From assembly GCF_041468085.1 (NCBI RefSeq), contig NZ_CP121017.1, positions 1,715,501 through 1,779,500 on the forward strand: DNA of 64,000 nucleotides, written 5' to 3'. This document shows, in pieces, positions 48,591-59,027 of the stretch. The position numbers and the translations under genes are program-made. Below the pieces are notes generated by a model. The model saw nothing but the letters and a program-made list of their open reading frames with translations, was not told the origin of the DNA and did not search any database. Numbering within the stretch: the first letter of the stretch is position 1; each line of letters opens with the position of its first letter. This stretch comes from Tistrella mobilis (lineage in GTDB: Bacteria; Pseudomonadota; Alphaproteobacteria; Tistrellales; Tistrellaceae).

Positions 48591-50282
48591 TCACCCGCCC
48601 GCGGCGGGGAGGGGCGCACCGCTCGCCGGCGGCAGGCCCTGGGCGCGGGCGGCGGCTTCGGCGGCGGCCAGTGCCTCGGGCGTGTCGATATCGCCCAGGC
48701 AGGCGGCATCGGGCATCTCCACCTCGACCACCACGTCCTCGTGGGCGCGGATCACCTCTCGGGCGCCGCGGTCGCCGGTCTGGGCCATCATCTCGGCGAA
48801 GAAACGGCGGTCGAACAGCACCGGATTGCCGCGCCTGCCCTGCCAGGCCGGCACCACGATCAACCGGCCCTCGTCCGGGTCATAGGCATCGATCAGCATG
48901 TCGATATGGCGGGGCGTGATGCCGGGCATGTCGGCGAGCAGCACCAGCGCCGCCTCGGCCCCCTCGGGTATATCGGCAAGACCGATCGCGAGCGAGCGCG
49001 ACATGCCGGCCTCGGGTTCTTCGTTCACCACCACCGGCACCGGCCGCCCGCCGATCGCAAGCCGCACCGAAGGATCGGTGTTGGTGACGACGGTGAGGGC
49101 TCTGAGCCGGCTTTCGAGCGCGGCATCGAGCACATGGCCGATCAGCGGCTTGCCCATGATCTCGCGCACCAGCTTGTTGACCGGCCCGCCCATGCGGGTG
49201 CCGCGGCCGGCGGCCAGCACCACGGACGCGACATTGCGCACCGATCTGGGGGCACCTCGACGTGGGCCGGGCGAGGCGGCGGCGCGCGGCAGCGGGCGTT
49301 CGCCCACTTCTTTCAGCAGGCCGCCGACGCCGAAATCGGCGATGTCCAGCGCCTCGATCGCCTCGCCCGCAGCCGCGCGCTGCAACACCCGATCGAAGCC
49401 GTTGATCTTCGGGCTGCGCGCACAGCCGGGCGCACCAATCACCGGCCGGCCGGCCAGCCGGCCCAGCATCAGCAGATTGCCGGGGTCGACCGGCATGCCC
49501 AGGCGCACGATGGTGCCGCCGATATCGGTCAGCGCCGCCGGGATCACATCGGCGCGGTCGACGATGGCCGAGGCGCCGGCCACCACGATCAGGTCCATCG
49601 GTTCCCGCGCGATATCGGCCAGCGCCCGGGCCAGCCGGGTGCGGTCGTGGGGCACGCGCTCGATCACCGGGGGGCGCGCACCCAGATGCATCAGCCGGCT
49701 GCCGATGGCACGGGCGGTCTCTTCATAGATCGACTGCTTCAGATGCGGCAGCTCGGTCAGGATCAGCGCGGCGTGGATCACCTGCCATGGCGCGATGCGG
49801 ATCGCCGGCCGGCCGGCCTTGGCGATCATCGCCAGCACCCGGTCGAGCGCCGCCCTGGGGGCGGCGAAGGGGATGATCTTGATCGTCGCCAGCATCTCGC
49901 CGCTTTCACAGGCGGTATCGTCGGCGAGCGTCGCGATGGTGATGGCCTCATCGACCCGGTTGATCGCCCTGGCCAGGCTTTCATCGATCCGGCAAAGGCC
50001 GCGTGTCGCCGCATAGAGATTGACCCGGCCGGTGAAGGCGCGGGCGATGCGGACATTGGGCCCGGCGACCGCTTCGGCCACCAGCCGGGCCGCTTCGTCC
50101 TCGTGGACGTCATCCGGCCCGAGACGGGCGCCGAGCACGGATGTGCGGCCCTCTTTGCGGATCAGATCGATGGTCTCCGGATCCAGCCGGTGCCCCTTCT
50201 TCAGCACGCGGCCTTCGACCGCGATCGCGTGGGCCAGCAGAACGCCGTCTGCATCGTCGAGCGGATGTTCGGAGAAATCCAT
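48591..50282 (-). CDS. Molybdopterin-binding / molybdenum cofactor nucleotidyltransferase fusion
   Basis: A 563-residue two-domain protein. Residues about 1-340 form a MoeA/MogA-like molybdopterin-binding part (LDDADGVLLAHAIAVEGRVL, DLIVVAGASAIVDRADVIPA, APGCARSPKINGFD). After a Pro/Arg-rich linker, residues about 360-563 form a MobA/MocA-like nucleotidyltransferase (VASVVLAAGRGTRMGGPVNK, LLADMPGITPRHIDMLI, GRRGNPVLFDRRFFAEM). The enzyme probably makes the cytidylyl form of the molybdenum cofactor for the adjacent hydroxylase. Such fusions are known next to cox/xdh operons. Confidence 0.88.
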   Translation of the reverse strand: MDFSEHPLDDADGVLLAHAIAVEGRVLKKGHRLDPETIDLIRKEGRTSVLGARLGPDDVHEDEAARLVAEAVAGPNVRIARAFTGRVNLYAATRGLCRIDESLARAINRVDEAITIATLADDTACESGEMLATIKIIPFAAPRAALDRVLAMIAKAGRPAIRIAPWQVIHAALILTELPHLKQSIYEETARAIGSRLMHLGARPPVIERVPHDRTRLARALADIAREPMDLIVVAGASAIVDRADVIPAALTDIGGTIVRLGMPVDPGNLLMLGRLAGRPVIGAPGCARSPKINGFDRVLQRAAAGEAIEALDIADFGVGGLLKEVGERPLPRAAASPGPRRGAPRSVRNVASVVLAAGRGTRMGGPVNKLVREIMGKPLIGHVLDAALESRLRALTVVTNTDPSVRLAIGGRPVPVVVNEEPEAGMSRSLAIGLADIPEGAEAALVLLADMPGITPRHIDMLIDAYDPDEGRLIVVPAWQGRRGNPVLFDRRFFAEMMAQTGDRGAREVIRAHEDVVVEVEMPDAACLGDIDTPEALAAAEAAARAQGLPPASGAPLPAAGG

Positions 50283-50334
50283 GGGGGCGATCGGTTCACA
50301 TACTGGAGGTGGGCGGACAGGGTGAACGGGCGGC

Positions 50335-51066
50335 TCAGCCTTTCGGCGGCCGCTGCCTCAGCGCCCCGGCACTGCCGAGGCGGCGGACAGCGACCACTTC
50401 CGAGAGGATCGAGAGCGCGATTTCGGGCGCGGTGCGCGCGCCGATGGCGAGCCCGACCGGGGCGTGGATACGGGAAATGCGGCCGGCGTCGAAACCGGCC
50501 TCTTCCAGCCGGGCGACACGTTTGGCATGGGTGCGCGTGCTGCCCAGCGCTCCGATATAGAACAGCGGCGCATCCAGTGCCAGGGTCAGCGCCGGATCGT
50601 CGAGCTTCGGATCATGGGTCAGCGCCAGCAGGGCCGAGGCCGGATCGAGGCCGATCTCGGGCAGCGCGTCTTCGGGCCAGGCGATCCGGGCGGTGACGCC
50701 GGGGAAGCGGTCGGGCGTCAGGAAGGCGCCGCGCGGGTCGATCACCGCCATGTCGTAGCCGACCGCCGCCGCCATGGGGGCCAGCGCCTGGGCGATATGC
50801 ACCGCGCCGATCACGATCAGCCGCGGGCGGGGCGCGAAGACGTTGATGAACCAGCGCCGGCCCTCGGCCTCGATATTGGTGGCCTGGTCCTGGCGGATCG
50901 CCGTGCATGCGGCATCGCGTACGGGGGCCGGCAGGGCGGCGCCCATATCGGCGCCGTCGGTGGCGACCAGGGCGGTGGTCGCAGCGTCGTCGAGGGCGGT
51001 GACCAGCGCCACGCCACGGCGTGCGGCCCGGTCTTGGGCGATGCGGCGGATCAGTGTCGCGTCCAT
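50335..51066 (-). CDS. XdhC-family maturation protein, Rossmann (C-terminal) domain
   Basis: A 243-residue protein that equals the C-terminal XdhC_C part of XdhC/CoxI: a Rossmann fold with RLIVIGAVHIAQALAPMAAA and LLALTHDPKLDDPALTLAL and FYIGALGSTRTHAKR. XdhC-type proteins hold the molybdenum cofactor, protect it and insert it after sulfuration. The N-terminal half is a separate gene 16 bases upstream, so the protein is split here. Confidence 0.9.
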   Translation of the reverse strand: MDATLIRRIAQDRAARRGVALVTALDDAATTALVATDGADMGAALPAPVRDAACTAIRQDQATNIEAEGRRWFINVFAPRPRLIVIGAVHIAQALAPMAAAVGYDMAVIDPRGAFLTPDRFPGVTARIAWPEDALPEIGLDPASALLALTHDPKLDDPALTLALDAPLFYIGALGSTRTHAKRVARLEEAGFDAGRISRIHAPVGLAIGARTAPEIALSILSEVVAVRRLGSAGALRQRPPKG

Positions 51067-51082
51067 CAGGCTGCCGCTCCCG

Positions 51083-51421
51083 TCAATCCAGGCGTTCGAC
51101 CCAGACTTCCAGCCGGCCGCCGCAGGCGAGGCCGACCGCCCAGGCCTGATCGTCGCCGACCGAGAAATCCATCAGCTTCGGTGCCGCCCCGGCGATGCAG
51201 GCCTGCGCCGCCTCGATCACCGCACCTTCCACACAGCCGCCCGAGACCGAGCCGGCGAAACGGCCGTCGGCCGCCACGGCCATCTGCGATCCGGGCAGGC
51301 GCGGGGCGCTGCCCCAGGTGGAGACGACGGTGGCGAGCGCCACGCCCACGCCCTGGCCGCGCCAGTCCAGCGCAGCGCCCAGTACGTCGTCGCCCGTGGC
51401 TGTATGGGATCCGCCGGTCAT
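51083..51421 (-). CDS. XdhC/CoxI N-terminal domain protein
   Basis: A 112-residue protein: ATVVSTWGSAPRLPGSQMAV and the SGGCVEGAVIEAAQ motif with its conserved Cys, the typical XdhC N-terminal domain. The ATG at 51421 is chosen because AGGAGG lies seven bases upstream; the GTG at 51430 would sit on that site. It is followed by the second XdhC half. Confidence 0.92.
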   Translation of the reverse strand: MTGGSHTATGDDVLGAALDWRGQGVGVALATVVSTWGSAPRLPGSQMAVAADGRFAGSVSGGCVEGAVIEAAQACIAGAAPKLMDFSVGDDQAWAVGLACGGRLEVWVERLD

Positions 51422-51426
51422 CTGCG

Positions 51427-52686
51427 TCACCTCCTGATCGGGGCTGCGGGATCGTCGGCGCGCAGGCCGCGCCGCCAGGCCTCCAGCCGCGGGTCCGCCT
51501 CGGCCTTCGTCCGGGTGAGTGCGGCTGCGAGCGCTTCGAGCCCGGTCAGATTATGCACCGCCCGGAACTCGTGGACATGGGGCAAAATCGCGCGCACACC
51601 CCGGGCCGCCGGCTGAAAGCCGTCGAAGCGCAGCAGCGGGTTCAGCCAGATCAGCCGCGGGGTCAGATGCGCCAGCCGTTCCACTGCCCGGCTCAGGCTG
51701 TCGTCCTCGGCCCGGTCCAGCCCGTCGGTGACCAGCAGCACCACGGCATTGCGGGTCAGCACCCGGCGGGCGTAGCGGCGGTTGAAGGCGGCGAGCGCCG
51801 GCCCGATGCGGGTGCCGCCCGACCAGTCCTTCACCTTGCGGCCGATCGCCGTCAGCGCCTCGTCCGGGTCGCGACGGGCCAGTTCGCGGGTCACCTCGCT
51901 CAACCTTGTGCCGAACAGGAAGACGCTGACCCGCTGGCCGGCATCCTGCATCATCGCATGCAGCAGATGCAGCATCATCCGCGCATAGGCATCCATCGAG
52001 CCCGAGACGTCGACGATCGCGACCAGCGGCGGCCGGGCGCGGCGATGGCTGCGGCGGGCCAGCGCCACCGCCTCGCCGCCGGTGTGGATCTGGCCGCGCA
52101 GGCTGCGGCGCAGGTCGATGCGGGGGCCGCGCGGCGCCGCCTTCAGCCGCCGGACCGGCCGTTCGGGCAGGCGGGCGCGCAGCAGGCGGATCGCGCGGCG
52201 CGCCTCTGCCGCCTCGTCGGCACTCATCTGCTCGAAATCGCGGGTCTTCAGCCGCTCGGTCGCATCCCAGGTCAGGCTGGCATCGATCCGGGTCTCTTCG
52301 CGCAGCTTCTCTTCCGGCGGCGGCGGGGGCGGCGGGGCGTCGCCGGCAAAGGCGTCGGCCAGGCGGCGGGCCAGCTTGCGGCCGTCGGGGGTGCGCTCGC
52401 TTTCCACCTGCGGCAGCAGCAGCGACAGCAGGCGTTCGCGCAGCTGCGGGTCGCGCCAGAAGACGTCGAAGGCCTGTTCGAACAGCGGCAGATGCTCTCG
52501 CCGCTTGACCAGCGTCGCCTTGAGCGCCGCATGCACCTGGGTGCGCGAGGCCATGTCGACGGCGGCCACCGCCGCGGCCGCGACCAGCACGTCACCCGGG
52601 CCGATGGCGATGCCGGCCCGGCGCAGCAGCCGTGCGAAGCGGCCGATATTGGCCGGCAGGCGGCCGCTGGTGCCGTCCTGGATCAA
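51427..52686 (-). CDS. VWA-domain protein (CoxE-like)
   Basis: A 419-residue protein with a C-terminal von Willebrand A domain whose MIDAS reads IVDVSGSMDAYARM. The N-terminal part is an Arg-rich helical region. It starts at a TTG (52686) overlapping the stop of the MoxR-type gene by four bases. CoxD/CoxE AAA-plus-VWA pairs help insert sulfur and copper or otherwise mature molybdenum hydroxylases. The pairing is conserved and supports the assignment. Confidence 0.9.
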   Translation of the reverse strand: MIQDGTSGRLPANIGRFARLLRRAGIAIGPGDVLVAAAAVAAVDMASRTQVHAALKATLVKRREHLPLFEQAFDVFWRDPQLRERLLSLLLPQVESERTPDGRKLARRLADAFAGDAPPPPPPPEEKLREETRIDASLTWDATERLKTRDFEQMSADEAAEARRAIRLLRARLPERPVRRLKAAPRGPRIDLRRSLRGQIHTGGEAVALARRSHRRARPPLVAIVDVSGSMDAYARMMLHLLHAMMQDAGQRVSVFLFGTRLSEVTRELARRDPDEALTAIGRKVKDWSGGTRIGPALAAFNRRYARRVLTRNAVVLLVTDGLDRAEDDSLSRAVERLAHLTPRLIWLNPLLRFDGFQPAARGVRAILPHVHEFRAVHNLTGLEALAAALTRTKAEADPRLEAWRRGLRADDPAAPIRR

Positions 52687-53645
52687 GCCGGTCTCGTCTC
52701 ATGGCTGCGCGCCGCCATTTCGGCGCGGGTCTCGGCCAGCAGCCGGGCGGTTTCGGCGCCGGTCATGCGGGCGATGTCGTCCTGATATTTCAGCAGCACG
52801 CCCATGCTGCCGTCGATCAGGCCGGGGTCGAGGTCGACCGCATCCAGCTGCACCAGGGCGTTGGCCCAGTCGAGGGTTTCGGCCACCCCCGGCGCCTTGA
52901 ACAGATCCTGGGCGCGCAGCCGCTGGACGAAGCCGACGATCTGGGCGGCCATCGCCTCGGCGACCTCGGGCGTCTTGCGGCGGATGATCGCCACTTCCCG
53001 TGCGGCATCCGGATAGTCGATCCAGCGATAGAGGCAGCGGCGCTTCAGCGCATCATGGATCTCGCGGGTGCGGTTCGAGGTCACGATCACGATCGGCGGG
53101 GTTTCGGCACGAATGGTGCCGATCTCGGGGATGGTGACCTGGAAATCGGCCAGAAGTTCCAGCAGGAAGGCTTCGAAAGGCTCGTCGGCGCGGTCGATCT
53201 CGTCGATCAGCAGCACCGGCGCGCCGGCCGGATCGGGGCTGATCGCATCCAGCAGCGGCCGGCGGAGCAGGAAGCGTTCCGAGAACAGATCATCCGACAG
53301 GCGCTCGCGGGCACCGGCCTCGCCCGCCTCGCCCGAGGCTTCGGCGAGCCGGATCTCAAGCATCTGCCGGGCATAGTTCCAGTCGTAGAGCGCCTGTGCC
53401 TGATCCAGACCCTCATAGCATTGCAGACGAATCAACCGGCGGCCGAGGGTTCTGGCCAGTACCTTGGCGATCTCGGTCTTGCCGACACCGGCTTCGCCTT
53501 CGAGCAGCAGCGGCCGGCCGAGGCGCATGGCCAGGAACAGCACCGTCGCGAGCGCTTCGTCTGCCACATAGTCGCCCTGATCGAGCAGGGCCAGCGTATC
53601 GGCAACCGAAGCAGGCAGCGGGACGGGGGAGGGGAAGAGCGTCAA
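52683..53645 (-). CDS. MoxR-family AAA ATPase (CoxD-like)
   Basis: A 320-residue ATPase. Walker A is LLLEGEAGVGKTEIAKVLA, Walker B is APVLLIDEIDRADEPF and the sensor region VIVTSNRTREIHDALKRRCL follows. I choose a TTG start at 53645, six bases after GAGGAG; the longer open frame is Cys/Arg-rich and carries a tandem repeat, so it is not coding. CoxD acts with the VWA protein as a chaperone remodelling the molybdenum enzyme. Confidence 0.92.
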   Translation of the reverse strand: MTLFPSPVPLPASVADTLALLDQGDYVADEALATVLFLAMRLGRPLLLEGEAGVGKTEIAKVLARTLGRRLIRLQCYEGLDQAQALYDWNYARQMLEIRLAEASGEAGEAGARERLSDDLFSERFLLRRPLLDAISPDPAGAPVLLIDEIDRADEPFEAFLLELLADFQVTIPEIGTIRAETPPIVIVTSNRTREIHDALKRRCLYRWIDYPDAAREVAIIRRKTPEVAEAMAAQIVGFVQRLRAQDLFKAPGVAETLDWANALVQLDAVDLDPGLIDGSMGVLLKYQDDIARMTGAETARLLAETRAEMAARSHETRPA

Positions 53646-53746
53646 GACCGGCTCCTCAAGGGATGGGATGGATCGGCTGGCGCTGTCAGTCTGGCGCGCA
53701 GCCGTGCGCCCGGCAAGCGGGCACGGCAGGCAGAGATGGCGACACG

Positions 53747-53794
53747 CCAGAACAGCGACAGGCCAAAACAGCGACAGGCCAAAACAGCGACACG
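53747..53794. repeat. Three tandem 16-bp repeats
   Basis: Units CCAGAACAGCGACAGG, CCAAAACAGCGACAGG and CCAAAACAGCGACACG lie head to tail in the 207-base gap between the FAD subunit and the MoxR gene. Confidence 0.85.
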
Positions 53795-53819
53795 GGCACG
53801 GATGACGTACCCGTGTCGC
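53787..53819. terminator. Hairpin within the hydroxylase operon
   Basis: GCGACACGGG (53787-53796) pairs perfectly with CCCGTGTCGC (53810-53819) around a 13-base loop, 34 bases after the FAD-subunit stop. It could act as an attenuator or RNA stabiliser separating structural from maturation genes. No T tract is seen. Confidence 0.5.
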
Positions 53820-53852
53820 ATTCGTCATGGCGTTATCCCGTCGGCACCCGGC

Positions 53853-54653
53853 TCAGCCGAGGGCCGCCGCCACCGCGCGCTTCGCGATCACGCCGATCAG
53901 ATGGGCGCGATATTCGGCGCCGGCATGCATGTCCGAATTCAGCCCGTCGGCCGGCACGGTGATGCCGTCCAGCGCCTCGGGCCGGAAATCGGCGGCAAGG
54001 GCGGCTTCCATCGCCTCCACCCGGAAGACCGAAGGGGCGGCGCCGGTGACCGCGACGCGGACCGAGCCGTCTTTGCCCCGGGCCACGAACACGCCGACCA
54101 GGGCGTAGCGCGAGGCCGGGTTCGGGAACTTCACATAGCCCGCCTTCTCGGGGATCGGGAAGCGGACTTCGCGGATGATCTCGGCCGGCTCCAGCGCGGT
54201 TTCGAACATGCCGACGAAATAGTCGTCCGCCGGGATGCTGCGCTGGTCGGTGACGATGTCGGCGCCGAGCGCCAGCGCCGCCGCCGGATAATCGGCCGCC
54301 GGGTCGTTATTGGCGAGCGAGCCGCCGATGGTGCCCCGATTGCGGACCTGGGCGTCGCCGATATGCGAGGCCAGATGCGCCAGCGCCGGGATCGCCGCCT
54401 TCACCTCGTCCGAGCGGCCGACGGCCGCGTGGCGGGTCATGGCGCCGATGACCAGCGTATCGCCGTCGCGGCTGATGCCGGCCAGTTCGGCGATGCCGTT
54501 CAGGTCGATGATGTCCGACGGTGCCGCCAGACGCTGTTTCATGGTCGGCAGCAGGGTCATGCCCCCCGCCACCAGTTTGGCGTCCTCGTTGGCACCCAGC
54601 GCCTGGGCGGCGTCGGCGACCGACGAGGGACGGTGATATTCGAATGCGTACAT
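53853..54653 (-). CDS. Molybdenum hydroxylase FAD subunit (CoxM-like)
   Basis: A 266-residue medium subunit of xanthine dehydrogenase/CO dehydrogenase-type enzymes. FAD-binding signatures are LVAGGMTLLPTMKQRL and RGTIGGSLANNDPAADYPAA. It carries electrons from the 2Fe-2S centres to the quinone pool or other acceptor. It follows the large subunit after 61 bases. Confidence 0.93.
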   Translation of the reverse strand: MYAFEYHRPSSVADAAQALGANEDAKLVAGGMTLLPTMKQRLAAPSDIIDLNGIAELAGISRDGDTLVIGAMTRHAAVGRSDEVKAAIPALAHLASHIGDAQVRNRGTIGGSLANNDPAADYPAAALALGADIVTDQRSIPADDYFVGMFETALEPAEIIREVRFPIPEKAGYVKFPNPASRYALVGVFVARGKDGSVRVAVTGAAPSVFRVEAMEAALAADFRPEALDGITVPADGLNSDMHAGAEYRAHLIGVIAKRAVAAALG

Positions 54654-54714
54654 ATCGGTGTCTTCCCCGATGACGTCCCGGTAACCCGGCGCCAGGCGCC
54701 GGGTCAGGAGGTGT

Positions 54715-57102
54715 TCACTCGGCAGCGGCGGGCATGCGCGCCGCCTGGATGGTCGACCACACCCGGTGCGGCGTCGCCGGCATGTCCATGTCGGTCACGC
54801 CCAGCGGCCGGAGCGCGTCGATCACGGCATTGATGATCGCGGGCGGAGAGCCGATGGCGCCGGCCTCGCCGCAACCCTTCACCCCCAGCGGGTTGGTGGT
54901 GCAGGGCACCTCGTTATGGGCGACGGTGAAGCTGGGCAGGTCGTCGGCGCGCGGCATGCAATAGTCCATGAACGAGCCCGACATCAGCTGGCCGCTGTCC
55001 TGGTCGTAGACTGCCGCTTCCAGCAGCGCCTGGCCGATGCCCTGGGCGATGCCGCCATGGACCTGGCCTTCGACGATCATCGGGTTCACCACCCGGCCGA
55101 AATCATCCACCGCCACGAAGCGCTTGATTTCGACAACGCCGGTGTCGGGGTCGACCTCCACTTCACAGAGATGGCAGCCATTGGGGTAGGTGAAGTTCAC
55201 CGGGTCGTAATAGGCGCTTTCGTCCAGGCCCGGTTCCAGCTTGTCGTGCGGGTAGTTGTGCGGCACATAGGCCGCCAGCGCCACCTCGCCGATGCCCACG
55301 CCCTTGTCGGTGCCCTTGACCGAGAACCGGCCGTTCTGGAACTCGATATCGCCTTCGGCCGCCTCCAGCAGATGGGCGGCGATCTTGCGGCTCTTGTCGA
55401 TCACCTTGTCGATGGCCTTGACCAGCGCCGAGCCGCCGACCGGCAGCGAACGCGAGCCATAGGTGCCCATGCCGAAGGGGATGCGGTCAGTATCGCCGTG
55501 GACGATCTCGACCTGCGAGAGCGGCACGCCCAGGCGATCGGCCACGACCTGCGCGAAAGTGGTTTCGTGGCCCTGGCCATGGCTGTGGGCGCCGGTGAAC
55601 ACGGTGACCGATCCGGTCGGGTGCAGCCGGACTTCCGCCGCTTCGTAGAGCCCGGCGCGGGCGCCGAGCTGGCCGGCCAGTGCCGAGGGTGCCAGGCCGC
55701 AGGCCTCGATATAGGTCGACACGCCGAGCCCCAGATACCTGCCGCGCGACCGTGCCTCGGCCTTGCGGGCATCGAGGCCGGCATAGTCGATCAGCCGCAT
55801 GGCGTCGTCGAGGTTCTTGTGGAACTCGCCGCTGTCGTACTGCACTGCCACCGGGGTCTGATAGGGCATCATGTCGGCGGTGATGAAATTCTTCTTGCGC
55901 AGCTCGATCCGGTCGATGCCGCTTTCGGCCGCGGCCTTGTCGACCAGACGTTCCAGCAGATAGCAGGCCTCGGGCCGGCCGGCGCCGCGATAGGCGTCTA
56001 CCGGCGTGGTATGGGTGAAGGCCGACTTCACCTCGCAATAGATCGCCGGCGTCTTGTAGAGCCCGGCGAGCAGCGTGCCGTAGAGATAGGTCGGGATCGA
56101 GGGCGCGAAGGTCGAAAGATAGGCGCCGAGATTGGCGACCGTTTCGACATGCAGGCCCAGGAAATTGCCGTCGGCATCCATCGCCAGCCGGGCGCGGCTC
56201 CAGTGATCCCGGCCATGGGCGTCGGTCATGAAGCTTTCGGTGCGCTCGGCCGTCCAGCGGACCGGGCGTTCCAGCTTCTTCGCCGCCCAGGTGACGATCG
56301 CCTCTTCGGCGTAATGGTAGATCTTGGAGCCGAAGCCGCCGCCGACATCCGGTGCCACCACGCGCAGCTTGTGCTCGGGGATCTGCAGCACATAGGCGCC
56401 CATCAGCAGGCGGATGACATGGGGGTTCTGGCTGGTGGTGTAGAGCGTGTACTGGCCGCTCGCCGGGTCATAATCGCCGATCGCCGCCCGCGGCTCCATG
56501 GCGTTGGGGATCAGGCGGTTGTTGATCAGCTCCAGCTCCACCACCCGGTGGGCATTGGCGAAGGCGGCTTCGGTCGCCGCCCGGTCGCCCAGCTCCCAGT
56601 CGTAGCAGAGATTGCCGGGGGCCTGATCGTCCCAGACCTGGGCGGCGCCTTCGGCCAGCGCCCGGCGGGCATCGGCGACCGCGGGCAGTTCCTCATAGTC
56701 GATGGCGACGTCTTCGGCCGCGTCCTTGGCCAGTTCCTTCGAGGTCGCGATCACCACGGCCACATTGTCGCCGACATGACGGACCCGGTCGGGGACCAGC
56801 GGCGCATGCGGCGGCTCTTTCATCGGCGAGCCGTCCTTGGAATGGACCAGCCAGCCGCAGGGCAGGCCGCCGATGCCGTCGGCCGCCATGTCCTTGCCGG
56901 TGAACACCGCCACCACGCCGGGCCGGGCGAGCGCGGCCGAGGGGTCGATGTTCAGGATCTTCGCATGGGCATGCGGGCTGCGGATGATATAGGCATAGGT
57001 CTGCCGCGCCAGCTGGATGTCGTCGGTATAACGGCCGCGGCCGGTCAGGAAGCGCCGGTCTTCGGTCCGCTTCACCGGCTTGCCGATCACCTGTTCGGTC
57101 AT
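54715..57102 (-). CDS. Molybdenum hydroxylase large subunit, form II CoxL type
   Basis: A 795-residue molybdopterin-binding catalytic subunit. The active-site loop reads [15 protein letters not shown], which is the form II pattern; bona fide form I CO dehydrogenases have AYxCSFR with the copper-binding Cys. The catalytic Glu lies in [16 protein letters not shown] near the end. Cofactor contacts such as [15 protein letters not shown] and [19 protein letters not shown] are in place. Form II members act on purines, nicotinate-like heteroaromatics or aldehydes, or are uncharacterised. It follows the small subunit after 70 bases. Confidence 0.93.
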   Translation of the reverse strand: MTEQVIGKPVKRTEDRRFLTGRGRYTDDIQLARQTYAYIIRSPHAHAKILNIDPSAALARPGVVAVFTGKDMAADGIGGLPCGWLVHSKDGSPMKEPPHAPLVPDRVRHVGDNVAVVIATSKELAKDAAEDVAIDYEELPAVADARRALAEGAAQVWDDQAPGNLCYDWELGDRAATEAAFANAHRVVELELINNRLIPNAMEPRAAIGDYDPASGQYTLYTTSQNPHVIRLLMGAYVLQIPEHKLRVVAPDVGGGFGSKIYHYAEEAIVTWAAKKLERPVRWTAERTESFMTDAHGRDHWSRARLAMDADGNFLGLHVETVANLGAYLSTFAPSIPTYLYGTLLAGLYKTPAIYCEVKSAFTHTTPVDAYRGAGRPEACYLLERLVDKAAAESGIDRIELRKKNFITADMMPYQTPVAVQYDSGEFHKNLDDAMRLIDYAGLDARKAEARSRGRYLGLGVSTYIEACGLAPSALAGQLGARAGLYEAAEVRLHPTGSVTVFTGAHSHGQGHETTFAQVVADRLGVPLSQVEIVHGDTDRIPFGMGTYGSRSLPVGGSALVKAIDKVIDKSRKIAAHLLEAAEGDIEFQNGRFSVKGTDKGVGIGEVALAAYVPHNYPHDKLEPGLDESAYYDPVNFTYPNGCHLCEVEVDPDTGVVEIKRFVAVDDFGRVVNPMIVEGQVHGGIAQGIGQALLEAAVYDQDSGQLMSGSFMDYCMPRADDLPSFTVAHNEVPCTTNPLGVKGCGEAGAIGSPPAIINAVIDALRPLGVTDMDMPATPHRVWSTIQAARMPAAAE

Positions 57103-57172
57103 CTCGTCCTCACTCCTCCCGTCGCCCGGCAGGATCTTTGCCCGCCGGATCTGTCCTGGCGGATGGCGGTGG

Positions 57173-57643
<471 letters not shown>

Positions 57644-58076
57644 GTATAACCTCCCCATCGGTCGGTAGACGGACAGCCGCACACGCAAGGCTGCCGCAGG
57701 TCACGCGGTGCCGGCACGGGCAGGCAGGCCCCAAGGCGGACGGGGAGAGGGGCGGCGACATTCCGGCGGCGAACGTGCGGGCGCGCGATCGACCACCGCG
57801 ATGGCGGGAACGCGCAGGGGCACGGCTGGGGCCGCATGGGCGGCGGGACGACCGTCATCCCGCCGGGTGTTCCTGACTCAATCCTCCCCCGGTCCGGGGC
57901 CGGGGGTGTTCCCCCTTGTTCGCTCCGATCCGGCAGGAAGAGTGTGGCGCCGCCAAGGCCGGCCGGTCAAGGGTGATGGCGGGAGAAAAGCGCCGGAAAA
58001 ACGGCGGATTTATGCCGCACTGCACCAATTCCGGCTGCGTTTGAGACCCGCTCGCAATGGATCAACTGAACGTCGG
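57644..58076. other. Promoter region of the hydroxylase operon, no gene seen
   Basis: This 433-base gap is between the divergent-end 2-hydroxyacid dehydrogenase stop and the small-subunit start. It is GC-rich, with a C/G-rich self-complementary run at about 57886-57910 that may end transcription of the dehydrogenase gene. Open frames crossing it are Arg/Gly-rich and not convincing. The promoter was not located. Confidence 0.4.
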
Positions 58077-59027
58077 TCAGTATCCGCGGGTCCGCTCCAC
58101 GGGGTCGAGCGGCGGCTGGCCGGCGGCATGGCGGCGCAGGCTCTCGGCCAGGATCGGCGCCATGGTCTCAGGGGTGCTTGCCGCGGCGACATGGGGGGTG
58201 AGCACGATCTTCGGATGCGACCAGAAGGGGTGTCCCTGGGGCAGGGGCTCCACCGCGGTGACGTCGAGCGTCGCCGAGGCCAGCCGGCCGTCGTCGAGTG
58301 CGGCGAGCAGATCGGCCTCGACCACATGGCCGCCGCGGGCGACGTTCACCAGATGCGCGCCCCGGGGCAGGCGGGCCAGCAGGGCGGCATCGATCAGCCC
58401 GCGGGTCTCGTCGGTCAGCGGCAGCAGGTTGACCAGGCAGTCGGTGCCGGCAATCAGCCGGTCGAGCCCGTCGGTGCCCGCCAGGCAGGTGACGCCCGCC
58501 ACCTGCCTGGCGCTCCGCGACCAGCCGGTGACGGTGAAGCCGAGCGCCGCCAGCGCCTGCGCCGCCGCGGCCCCCAGCTCCCCCAACCCCAGCATGCCGA
58601 CCCTGAGCGCGCCGCCCGGCACGCTCCGCTCTTCCCAGACACCGGCGGCCTGCTGGGCGCGATACCCGGCCGCATCGACCGAGACCGCGAGCACGGCATG
58701 GACGACGAAGCGCACCATTTCTCCGGTCATCGCCGGGTCGACCGCCCGGCCGAGGACGACGTGGTCGCCGATCGCCGGATCGTTCAGCAGATGCTCGACC
58801 CCGGCCCCCAGCGACTGGGCGAGGCCAAGCCGGTTCATGCCCGCAAGCACACCCGCCGGCTGCTTCCAGAGCAGCACCGCCTCGATCTCGGACACATCCC
58901 CCAGATCGGGCCAGAGCCTGACCTCCAGCCCCGGCGCCGCGGCCACGAGCGCCCGCTGCCAGCGCGGCTGATCCCAGCCGGGCGCGATGATGGCGGTGAC
59001 GGGCAGGCGGGGGGTGGCGGCGGTCAT
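58077..59027 (-). CDS. D-2-hydroxyacid dehydrogenase, GhrA-like glyoxylate/hydroxypyruvate reductase
   Basis: A 316-residue NAD(P)H enzyme starting at MTAATPRLPVTAIIAPGWD. The nucleotide-binding motif is VGMLGLGELGAAAAQAL; catalytic Arg, Glu and His are in NVARGGHVVE, DVTAVEPLPQGHPFW and LTPHVAAAS. It is the size of GhrA (about 312) and lacks an ACT domain. It reduces glyoxylate or hydroxypyruvate in known relatives; the precise substrate is not certain. Confidence 0.88.
   Translation of the reverse strand: MTAATPRLPVTAIIAPGWDQPRWQRALVAAAPGLEVRLWPDLGDVSEIEAVLLWKQPAGVLAGMNRLGLAQSLGAGVEHLLNDPAIGDHVVLGRAVDPAMTGEMVRFVVHAVLAVSVDAAGYRAQQAAGVWEERSVPGGALRVGMLGLGELGAAAAQALAALGFTVTGWSRSARQVAGVTCLAGTDGLDRLIAGTDCLVNLLPLTDETRGLIDAALLARLPRGAHLVNVARGGHVVEADLLAALDDGRLASATLDVTAVEPLPQGHPFWSHPKIVLTPHVAAASTPETMAPILAESLRRHAAGQPPLDPVERTRGY

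Noticed and set aside
47562-50696. 1044-codon plus-strand frame
   Set aside because: Covers the methyltransferase and cofactor genes in antisense; composition is not protein-like.
54715-57102. Aerobic carbon monoxide dehydrogenase (form I)
   Set aside because: The loop is AYRGAGR, lacking the Cys that binds copper in form I enzymes.
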